Positions 33,301 to 45,300 of a DNA stretch of 64,000 nt are shown piece after piece. Source of the stretch: Lingula anatina (lineage: Eukaryota > Brachiopoda > Lingulata > Lingulida > Lingulidae). A program made the translations under genes and the position numbers. Numbering within the stretch: position 1 is the stretch's first letter; each line of letters opens with the position of its first letter. The notes beneath the pieces were generated by a model. That model was not told where the DNA came from, ran no database searches, and worked only from the letters and a program-made list of their open reading frames with translations. The stretch is taken from NCBI RefSeq assembly GCF_001039355.2, contig NW_019775972.1, positions 1-64,000 on the forward strand, read 5' to 3'.

Positions 33301-36300
33301 GATCTCCCTCTAGGAGTAATTGGGGATGGGACTTCAATAGACTGGTCTGGGGTATGCCTCTTAGATGAATGTTGTAAGGTTTGACCTCCTTCAAGATCTT
33401 GTGAGGAGGCATTTGGAGAAAATTCACTATTGTCAGGATACTTCACTGAAGATTCGGGTTTTCTGGACTTGGAACCCTGGGTATCATGTGAGAGCAGTTG
33501 ATCAGGTATTGAAACTTCAGAATCCTCTTGGTTTGCAAATGTATTATTTGCTAAATCCACATGGCCTGCTGGCTGTGGTGATTCTGATGCTGTATCTGAC
33601 TTTATTTCTCTACCATACTCTGCATTTTCTCTTTCTTCCCTGTACACTGGCTGATCCTGGCTGCTCTTATCACCTCCCTTGTTTATTTGGGGAATGTGAA
33701 CTCCCTCTAACATACCCTTGGCTGCAACACCAATTTCTGTCTCACCTTGTTCCACAGATGGTATTTCATTAACAGGTGAAGACCTACCGGATGTTTCTGC
33801 CTCTTCACCTGAGTCATTCTGATTAGCATGAGTTGAATTAACAGTCTGGAATGGTGCTAATTCATCCATAGGGGGTGAGTTTTTGCTTGTCTGAGTGTTA
33901 AAACTGTTTGTTGTTTCTTTCTGGCAAGATACTCTATCACCTGCCTGAGCTGACACATCAGATGAAGCAGGTTGAACTTCATTAACAGGAGATGGCTCTC
34001 TACTTGTCTGGGTGCTGAAGCTATGGACTGACTTCTTTGGTTTTTGTTTCTTGTTCGAGTCACTGTCATCTGCCTGTGTTGACATGTCACTCTGTGATGG
34101 TCTCATCTCTTCAACTGGAAAAGGTTCTCTGCTCGTTTGAGTACTGAAGTTGTTTGTTGTTCTCTCAGGCGTTTGGTCCTTGCTGGCGTCACTATCGTCT
34201 GCTTCATTTGAGATGTGAATTTGAGCCAATCTCATGTCACTCTGTGATGGTCTCCTCTCTTCAACAGGAGATGGTTCTCTGCTTGTTTGAGTACTGAAGT
34301 TGTTAGTTGTTCTCTTGTCTGATTGGCTCTCATTAGAGTCTCTGTCACCTGCCTGAGTTGACATGTGAACTAGAGCAGGTCTTGTCTCATCAATGGGAGA
34401 TGATGCTCTGCTAGTCTGTGTGCTCATGCTATGACTTGTAACTTCACTAGCCTGATTTGATAATGGTGGGGAATATCTTGCTGGAGTAGTGTCCAACAAT
34501 GGAGAAGATGTTCTGCTGGTCTGAGTACTCGAAGCATGGTGTGTCAAAAGTCCTCTTTGTGATGCTTCATCCAATGTATCACTTCCATCTGTCTGGGTTG
34601 ACATGACATTCTGTAATGCTTTGACTGCAGTATTTTCTGACACAGGAGAAGAAGCTCTGCTTGTCTGGGTGCTGAAACTGTGACTCCTAATAAATTCCCT
34701 TTGAATTTCTTCCTTACTTGAATCACTTTCATCTGTCTGGGTAGACATGGATGTCTGCGAAACTTTAGATGTTATATCTGGCAATGGAGAAGAACCTCTG
34801 CTGGTTTGAGTACTAAAGCTACAGTTGATCACTTGATGGCTGCCTCCTTCATTGCTAGAATCAGCCTCCTCTGTCTGTGTACACATGACACCTTGTAATG
34901 TTTTAACTGGAATAAAATCTGCAACAGGTGAAGATCCCCTGCTTGTCTGCATATGTGAACTATGGCTTGTCATATCTAAGTCTACTTTGTTCATCAATTC
35001 AGTCTCTTCTGCTTGGGTAGAAATGTCCATCTGTAGGACTGCTGTTTGGGTACTGTCTGCAACAGGGGTGGGAGCTCTACTTGTCTGTGTACTAAAGCTG
35101 TGTGTTTCACTGGCTTCAGTTTGTGATGTGTCCTCTTTAACAAACTCTTTACATGTTTGGGTTGTACTATCTTCTTGGGAAAGATCTAACAGGGATGAGC
35201 CAGTTTGCAGCTGCACTTCTTGGGTTGCTCTCTTGCTTTGGGAGGTATCTAGTGAAGTTTCTCTGTTCTTGAAATAAACTTTCTGAGTTGAAGTTGTATC
35301 ATCCGACTGAGAGCTATAAAGTAAGTTTGTTTCGCTTGTCAAATGGGCACTTTCATCGGTGGAATCTGTGGGTGGCTCTTTATGCCTATGGTCTTTATTC
35401 TGGTCAGCTTTGGTGCATGTTCTAGTCTCTTCGGCTTTCGGAATTGCTTTATCTTCCCTTGAAATTTCTCTCTCAACACTGAGCTCTCTTAGAACACCTG
35501 ACTGCAGTGATAACCGTCGATGGGCATTCCCTCTACCTGATGTCTCTTTCTCTCTGGTGGCTGTTGTTGTACCATCTTTTTCCAGTCCTTCATGACTGAG
35601 GCTCCTAAACATTAGTCCATATTCAAATGACTCAAAGTCAAACATGCGAGCAGCAAGAGAGAGTAAGCTCATGGTGTCATCAGTAGAAGGACTGGTAGCT
35701 GGCAAACTCTGGCTAGGGGAAGTGGAAGTGTCAGATAAGTTGGAGGTATCTGACGTGGGGTGCAAAAGAGTAAGTGTTGGTCTTTGTGGAGTTTCTATGG
35801 ATGGTGATTCTGAAGACATTTCAGGGATATCTGTGTTATCCTCTTCAGTTATTTTGTTGGTTTCTGTGACTCCAGGATGTACTCCTCTCACACCTATATT
35901 TGGCTTGGTGATTTGTGAAATGCCCTTTTCTAATGTTGTGGCTGTGAATGGATGCACCCTATTTTCCAGAGAAACTGGTTCTTTATCAGATGTCATAAGC
36001 TGTTGCTGATCATCTTCCCCATCACTATATATTGGTGTCACCTCAACCATATACATATCTTCAGTGGCACTAGTAGCATCCTCATCTAATGCCATTTCCA
36101 CAGCTGCTGAAGCTGCTGCCATCATAAGATCCTCCTCATCTTCATCATAAATGCTTTGGAATCAATCTGATCCTGATGATAATTTGTTCCTTCACCACTT
36201 AATCTTTCCACAAGGAAGGTATTGTCATAACTGTTCTCTGAATATTCATTCGAGTAGCCATCAAGTGGTTTTCCAGGAGCAGAAACTGAGAAGCGCTGGT

Positions 36301-39300
36301 GTGGGTCACTTTGAGTAAGATTTCCAAGTGATGGCCTGTTTTCTGCTTCCACTGATGGCATTTCTGCATGGTCAAATCTCTTGCTTTTGGTATACTTTGT
36401 AGTTTGCCCAAGTTGTTGCTGGTGCATGTGATACTCAACTGGGACATTCTCTACTGAGACAGAACTGGTTTCACTCTCAATTCCATATCTAAGGTTTCTT
36501 TCAGACAGATGATCATCATTACTTGGTAGAACTGTCTCACCACCTGTACTGACAGGTTCAGTACCAGCCATGTCCTGAACAGGGGACTCAAGGGCCACCG
36601 TGTGTACAAGTGAGCTTTGTGATGCTGCTGCTGTTTCATCCGGATTAAAATCTGCACATGGTTGATGTTCTTTGACTATATTTGAAAGGGGATTGTACAA
36701 AGTTTTCTCAGATTGTTGATATCCTGGTGTTGGTACAGCTGATGATGTATCTGTGCTGGAATCTCCATTATTGATAGAAGGTGTTTCTTCATCTTGTGGT
36801 CTAGGATTATATGCTTTATCTGGGGAGTTCCAGTCGTCTTTCCCATCCTCAAGAGGATTTTTCATGCACTCATCCTTTGCATGTTGTGACAAATGTTTTG
36901 TAAAATCAGAACTGAATCCTGGCACTGAATAATGTGTCTCACTTTGTACTGCTGATGGTGATGAATCAATTCTTTCTGATGACTTGGCAAGAGGATTCCA
37001 TGCCATTTCAAACTCCGATTGAGTTTCTGGTTCAAGTTGTGATGTAGTTGTTACTGATTTCTCTTCTACATTTTCATCTATGTTTTGGTTGTCTGTCTGG
37101 AAATTTGCCACACCTTTGTCTGTTCTGTGCAAGTTAACTGAATCTTCATTTTTAACATATCCAGCATCAATAGTAGCTTTTTCCATTTGCTCATACACAA
37201 CAGTCTCCAAGGGTGTTTGTAGAAGCTGTTCTTCTTCCCCATGCCAAATCTGTGCCTGAGCAGAACTGCCTTGGTTTGCTTGTCTGTCAGCATTGCTTTG
37301 TTTATCCATTTGTCTCTCAATGGGTGAAACCTCATCCACCATATTGTCTGCATCTAAGTCACTGGCCTCTAATGTAACCACCTGTTTGGCTCCAATTGCA
37401 GTTGCTGCCACTGCTGGTAAAATCTCTTTTAAGGGTGTCAATTCTGTTTGTGTAAAGGCCTTTCCAGCAGATAAATCTCTGTCTTTTAATTCCCTTGTGT
37501 CACTTGGTATGTCATTTTCTATTTCCATATATGGTTCAACAGGAGAAACTGTACAGTTTGTGTGAAGGGATTGTTGCGATGACTCAGCAAATGTATTGCC
37601 TCTACTTCCAGTTGGTTTCATAAGACCTGTAGGTATTGGTTGATCAACTGATATGCATACAGACATGTCTTGCTGATGGCCACCTGTCTGTTCAGGCACA
37701 TGTTCCACTGCTGAATCAAAACTCTCTGAAGGTGCTGTTTCACTCAGTGTGTTAGAGATTCCCTGTATATTTAAAGCAGGGCTGAGGTCCCCACAACCAA
37801 ACCTTCCATCTTCCTGTTCAAGTGCAGGTGTAGCATTGTGTGGCTTTGCAAAAAGTGCACCTTCTACTAAGGCCCGAAGTGATGGCCCACTGGAAGCTTC
37901 TGTTTCTACACATGTATCAGATGGTACATTGGACAGTGGACCTACAGATGCTTCATTCAAATAAACAGTGCCTTCTGGTGTCTCTGCTGATGCAGATTGG
38001 AGCTCTGCTGACAAACTAGTTTTTTCTGTTGGCACTGCAGGTACACCAGGTATTGTGGCATCCACTGACTCTTGTGTTGATATAATAGGATCCCTGGAGG
38101 CTTCTTGTGTTACTTCTGATGGAAGCACTGTCAAGCTGTCTTGTGCAGTTGTCTCCACAGATATTTGTGGTGATGGCCTTGAATCTAAGACACCCTCTGG
38201 TGTTTTGTCTGATGGAGGCAATTCTGTTGTATAGTTTGCCATGTTTTCTATGGGGGCTGAACTTGACACAATGACATCTACAGAGCTCTGTGGTGTTTTG
38301 TGTGATGCAGGCATTGCAGATGTCTCTAGTTTTGAACCAGGTAATGGTGTCTTGGTTTTCAAATTCCATGGAGACACTGCAGATGTATCTTTTTCAGCAA
38401 TTCTTATAGTATCTTGTTCTGCTGTTTTTGATGGAGGCATGGTCTGTGCATTCGGTGCTGTAGTATCCGTGCTTTCTTGATGTGACACATGTCCCTGAGG
38501 CAGATTTTTTGACTGAGACACTGTATATGTATCTTGTACAGGTGTATCAATGGGGCTCTGTGGCCTCAAATCTGCTGGAGAACCTGCAGAGAGGTCTTGA
38601 ACAGCAGTACCCATGGAGCCCTGCGGTAACATTTTGGCAATCATGGTTTCATTTGGTCTCATATTTGAATGATGCGCTGAAGATGTATCTACAACAGCAG
38701 TGTCCATGGGTTCATGTAGTGGCATTGTTGATGGAGGCAATGCAAATTTATCTGTAGAGTCTTGAGGTGGCACATCAACTGGAGACATTTCAGACGGGCC
38801 TTGTTCTGCTGTACTCAATGAACCCTTTAGTGAATTTTTGGTTTCCATAGACCCCTGCGGTGACACATTTGATGGAGAATCTGTGGATGGATCTTGTGTA
38901 GATGTATTGATGGAATCCTCTGGTGACGGTACAGTTTCCACAGACCCCTGTGCTAAATTCTCTGGTGGAAATGTCACAGTTGTGGTCAGGGGAGCATTAT
39001 CCAAGGAGCTCTGTGGTGAGATTCCAGTCTCCACAGAGTCCTCTGCTGAAGTGTTTGATGGAAGATCTGCAAATGTGTCTCTTGCATTATCCAGGGAATC
39101 TTGTGATGACATTTCTGTTTCCATAGAAACCTTTCCTGGCTTTGTTAGAACTTCAGGGGAGGAAAGGGAAGAATAATCCATGGAACTGTGTGGGGACTTA
39201 TGCACTTCAGATGTGTCTAGTACACCTATACTTGGGTCTCCCTGTGATGTCAAATTTGATGTTTCTGCAGGCATTTCTTGTACAGTAAAATCCATGGAGC

Positions 39301-42300
39301 CCTGGTCAATGATCTTGGTATCTGAGAAATTCACTGATGATATGCTTGATGGAGGCACTAAAACAGTTGTATTAATAAATTCCACTTGTGACACATCTGA
39401 TGGAGGGACCACAGATGAAGCTCCAATGTCACTTTGCAGTGAGATCTCTGATCTCAAAACCTCCTTTGGCTGCATATTAGACAGCGGTAATGATGATGTA
39501 TCTAGTTTCTCTCTGTCCAAAGAAGCCTCTGATACCATATCTGACGGAGTAACTGGAGATGTGTTCTGTGCAGCAGGCTCCAATGTGTTCTGTGAAATAA
39601 TTTTTGATTCAGCAGGTTCAGCAGAATGTTCAGTAGCAGTAGACTGCATGGGGCCCGGAATTGGCTCACTGGAGTAAGGCACTGAAGAAGTGTCTAGTGT
39701 AGTTGTCTCAGTCAAATCCTGTGGAGCAAGATCAGCCTCCAAAGAGTCCTTTGGTGACAAACTGGAGAAAGGCACAGCAGATGTACGTGGTCGAGTTCTG
39801 TCCAATGACTCCCCTGGTGTTGTTCCAGATGACATTACTGCAGTGTTTTGTTCAGAAGAGGGCTGTGAGTTGTGAAGAGGCATATATGGTCGTGGATCTT
39901 CTGATGCATCAAGCACAGTGCTATCAGTGGCACTGAGAGTTGCTGTATCAGATGGAGGCACTGTAAATGTTTCCAGGGTAGTAGTCTCTATGATGTTCTG
40001 CTGAGGCAAAGTTGGTTGTGAAAGTGTATTTGTTTCTAGTGTATTTGTTCCCAAGGAACTTGTTTGGAAATTTTCAGTATCCATTGGGCATTGTGCAGAC
40101 GCTTTACTTGCATCTAATGCAGCACCGTTCATGAAATGAGATGGAGGCAACTCATGTCTGTCCAATTTTTCCCCTGAGACTGTTGACATGTTGGATGGGG
40201 GTACTGTTGGCATATTTGAAGCAGAATTCTCTATGAAACCCTCTCCTGGAACATTTGATAGGTGCCCTGCTTTCATATCATCCACAGTTAAATCAAAGGT
40301 ACCCTGTTCAGATATCTGGGTATCAATGGAGCCCAGTGTTGACATATTAGATACGGGAACTCCACTTGCATCCAGGGCAGTGGTACTCATGGAGCCCTCT
40401 GGGGACATAACAGAGTCCATATGACCCACTATGGACAAAATTGATGGAAGCACTGCAGGTGTGTCTGGTGAAGTTCCAATAGTAGAATCCTGTGGGTTCA
40501 TATGGCTGGAATCCTTTGAGTTCATCAAAGTAGAGTCTTGTTGGTTTACCTTGGTATTTGTGAATTGCTGTGGGGACATACTGGTGTCCATGCGAACTGC
40601 TGCTGACATATCTGATGGAGGAACTCTAGATGTATCTATTGGAATTCTACTAGCTGAGTCCTGTGGTTTCAACTCAGTGGAATCTTGTGGGTTCAATTCT
40701 GTATAGGTGGAATCTTGTGGGGACATACTTGTGTCCATGTGAACTGCTGCTGACATATCTGATGGAGGAACCGTAGATGTATCTAGTGGAATTCTACTAG
40801 CCGAGTCCTGTGGTTTCAACTCAGTGGAATCTTGTGGGTTCAATTCTGTATAGGTAGAATCCTGTGGGGACATACTTGTGTCCATGTGAACTGCTGCTGA
40901 CATATCTGATGGGGGAACCTTAGACGTATGTAGTGGAATTCTTCTGGTTGAATCCTGAGGTTTCAATTCAGTGGAATCCTGTGGGTTTATCTCTGTAATC
41001 TCTGTATAAGTGGAATCCTGTGGGTACACATTGGTGTCCATTTGACCTGAAGTTGATACATTTGATACTGCAGAGAGATCTAGTGAAGTCCCATGTTCGG
41101 AATCCTGTTGTTTCATCTTGGTATAATCCTGATAGGACATACTGGTGTCCATGTGATCTGCTTTGGGCATATTTGATGGAAGAACTGCAGATGTGTCCTG
41201 TGAAATTCCTTTAATGGCATCCTGTAAGTACATCTTATTGGAATCTTGTGAATTCTTCTCACTATATGTGGAATCCTGAGGGGCCATATTGATGGCCATG
41301 ACACCTGCTGCCGACAAATCTGATGGGGGAACTGCAGATGTATCTAGTGGAGTCCCATAAGTGGAATCCTGTGGGTTCATCTCAGTTTTTGTGGATGCCT
41401 GTGGGAGCATATTTGTGTACTTGCCACCTGGGGCTGACAAATCTGATGAAGAAACTGCAGATGTATCTTGTGGAATTCTACTCGTGGAATCCCGTTGGTT
41501 CATCTGGGTATAAGTGGTATCTGCTGTAGACATAGTGGTGTCCATGTAACCCATTTGTGGCATATCTGATAGAGGTACTGCAGACATGTCTTGTGGGATA
41601 CCATTTGTGAAATCCTGTGGGTTCATATCAGTATATGTAGATCCATGTGGGACTGTACTGGAGTCCATGCCACCTGCTGTTGATATGTTTGATGCAGGAA
41701 CTGCAGAATTGTCTGATGGAATTCCAGTCAAATCCTGTGGGTTCATTTTGGTGGAGTCCTGTTGTTTCATCTCAGTATAAGTGGACCCCTGTAGGGACAT
41801 ACTGTTGTCCATGTGATCTGCTGCTGACATATTTGATGGATCAACTGCAGACTTGTTCAGTGGAACTCCATTAGTGGCATCCTGTGAATGTATCTTGGTG
41901 GAATCTTGTGGATTCTTTTCAGTATATGTGGAATCCTGTGGGACCATACTGATGGCCATGTCACCTGCTGCTGACAAATCTGATGGAGGAAACACTGACT
42001 TATCTAGTGGAATTCCATTAGTGGAATCATCTGGGTTCATCTTTGTGAGATCTTGTGTGTTCACATCAGTATATGTGATGGAGGCAGATGACATATCTGA
42101 TGGAGGCACTGCAGATGTGTCTAGTGGAGTGCCCTTAGTGGAATCCTGTGGGATAATCCTGGTATATGGGGCCATGTGGCCCACTTCTGACACATTTGAT
42201 GGAGGTGCTGCAGACCTGTCTAGTGCAAATCTATCAGTAGAATACTGTGGTGGCACACTCTTGGTACCAGTTGACCCCTGTGACACCTCTGATGTTTCTT

Positions 42301-45300
42301 GTGTAGTACTATCAACGCAGCCCTGTGGTACAGTTATTTCAGATGTGTTTGAAGGAGAAACCTCCATAGTTCCCTGGGCCAAAACTGTGGTATCCAATGC
42401 ATCATTAATAGATATATTTGCTAGAGGGAAGGCAGAAGTGTCAAGTGAAGTAGCATCCTTGTAGGCCTGTGGTGCAACACCTAATGTAGGTACAAGAGAT
42501 TTGTCTAGTCTTGGAATCTCCATTGGATTTTTTGGCAGCATATTTGACAAAGGCACTGGAGTTCCACCTATTTCAGCTATGTTTGCAATGTCCTCTGGCA
42601 AGAAATTTTGTGCTGGCACTTCAGGTTTATATAGTGCAGCAGTATCCATGGAGCTCTGAGATGGCGCATTTGATTGAGGCACTTTGGAGATGTCTTGTGC
42701 AGTTTTGTCCATGAATATCTGCCATGACAAATCTGGTGAAGCACTTTCTGCTGAATCTACTTCAATTTCTGAATCTGAAAGGTCTGTCACACCAGATGGA
42801 GCTCTGCTATTTTGAGGCACAAGTGCCTGCTGGACCAAGTCTTTCAAGGTTAGATGGTCCTGAACAAGAGTGGCATTAGCTTCATCTATTGTCAGTTGTT
42901 GCATATATTTGGCATGTGGAGCCTGTGGCATATGATCTGAAGTGGAGCGCATTGTATGTTCTGACTTTGTGTCCTTATCAGCCTCAGGAATGATGGAGGT
43001 CTGCTGATTATTCAATAAAGTACAATCTTCAGTGCCATCTTCTAATCCTTCAGAAGTACTCTTTTCTACAGATATTTGTTGGCCCATTTCTTCTTCAACT
43101 GTAACATCTGATGCTTGGTTAGTGCTCTCACTATCTTGTATTTCAAATGTCTTTAGTGTCCCTGGCCCTGAAGTGAATTGCTTTATTGGTATTAATGTTG
43201 GTATGTCTTCTTCCCTCTGAATGTCCAAATCTTGTTCACTTTCAGCACTACTCCCATCAAATAATCCTTGAGATAAGTTATCCTCTCCTTTTTCAACGTA
43301 TGCAGAGTTTGCCTTCAAATCTATCTGTCTGGTTTGATGTCTAGTTGGTGAGTCATCATCTGGACTGCTACCTTCCTCTAAGATTATCTCAACATCACCC
43401 TGTGTATGTGATTCTCTAAGATTAACTTCTCCATCCTGGTTTCTCAGAGAGTCTGCAACTGATCTTGTTGTACCCGCTTTCTTCATTTCTATTTCTGGTT
43501 GAACCCTGGACAGGGCCCATGAAAGCTTCTCAGGAATATCAAACTCTTCCACATCTTCCTCTGGGGCCTGATATTGTCCTGGCTGTGCTTGGTATTCATG
43601 CAGAGCTGTTCCTTTGGCATGCATCTGGGTCCAATCAATCTTATCCCCTTGTGGTGTTTTGAAAAGACCACAAGTCAGATCTGGCTTGTCTTGGAGATAA
43701 CTTTCCTCTGCTGAATGGAACTCCACATCAACTTCTGGTCTTAATACATCATTTCCCTGACTGCTCATAGTTTCTTGAGTAACGGTGTCAAAATCCATAG
43801 CAGCTGAATGTGAAGATTCTGCAGTAGGTTGAGACTCTGTGTCAATGCTCAAATTACTTTCTTTACCTGCATATGTGACATTAGATGAAAACAATCTAAT
43901 TTCAGGTTTTCTATCTAAACCATTGTTCTTTGAATGATCTAAGTCTGCTGTACTGTCTGACTTGGTATTCTTGGGTGTCTGAACATTGTCCTTCACTGAT
44001 CCTTTACCCTCTTGAACTGCTATCATTTCCTCAGCTGACATTTCCACATTGCTGGGATAGCCTGGAAATGACGCCTCTTCTGTATGTGCTAAGTGTGCCA
44101 ATGCAAAATCTGATTCAGGTGACCCTAAATCTGATGCTAGATGCTTTGCAAAATATGCTGGCAAGTCATCTTTTTCTTTACTTGAAAGCTGAGAAAACCT
44201 GTCTCCTAGATTTTCCATTACATCTGTTTCTTGTGGCTTTGTACTCTTCTCTGGGATAATTTCATGAGCAGTTGTTTCATCAGCAGGCCTCTCCTTCATG
44301 CCACCATCATGATGTTTCATCAGTACTGAAGCTGATGACTTGTTGTCTAAATCCCTTTCAGGAATCTCCTTTGCACTCTCAGATTCACTTGTTAATTTTC
44401 TCTTTAGAGCTTCAAGTTTCTCTGCATACTTTGATCGTTTTACTATTGGCATTGCACCTGCTTCTGTTGATTCAGTGCTTGACTCCAGTGATTCTGTCCT
44501 TTCTGATGAATTTTCAGATGCTGTCTCTATAACTGACTGTATGTCGTCTGGCTCTCTCTCCATTTTCCCCTCCTCTAACACTCCTTGTACATTGGCAGGA
44601 GCATGGATCACCTCTGCCTGTGTAGCAGAAATAATTGGTGCAGTTGTGAGGGTTTCAGGAGTAACAACCTTGGCAAGGCTTCGAATTGGCGTGCAATATT
44701 CTTCTGCATCTACAAATTCTTCCAAGTCACTTTCGGGTGTTTCATACTCTTCCAAAGAAGAATATAACTCAATGTGTTTGTTTTGAAGTTGATATAATGA
44801 TGTACCTGGAGCATGCTCTTGATGGGGATCTAATTTCTCATCAGAATGTTTAAGTGGTCCTTCTTCTGCATTAGGAGCTCCCTGTAAGTCAATGCCATTT
44901 TTCCCAGGATTCATCTTGCTTTTAATCTCATCCTTCTCTTCTGATGAAGACACACTGGATTCAACATCTCTTTTCTCCTCAGATGTAGAATCAGATGTTT
45001 TTGTTATATCTAGTGTTGAGGGCATTTCCTGATTCAATCCTTGACCAAGATTGTTTTGGTCATCCCAATTTCTTGACAAATATGGTTCTCTTGTATGAGG
45101 ATGGGACAGGCTTTCTCCCTGGTGTTCTACATTTGATTTAATCATTGGATATTTTTGCTCATTCCTTACATTTTGGCTTGCATTTGCATTTGTGTGGGAT
45201 TCATTTTTGGGTAACTCAGCAAAACCTAATTCATTCACATCTTCTAAAATGTCATGTAATGCAAGTTGGCCTCGGGACTGAGTCCTTTCATTCTTCACAA

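Noticed and set aside
36122-36260. Short intron explaining the frame switch near 36.13 kb
   Set aside because: Candidate GT-AG pairs give introns of 42 or 78 bases; the first is too short and the second is a multiple of three, so neither restores the frame.
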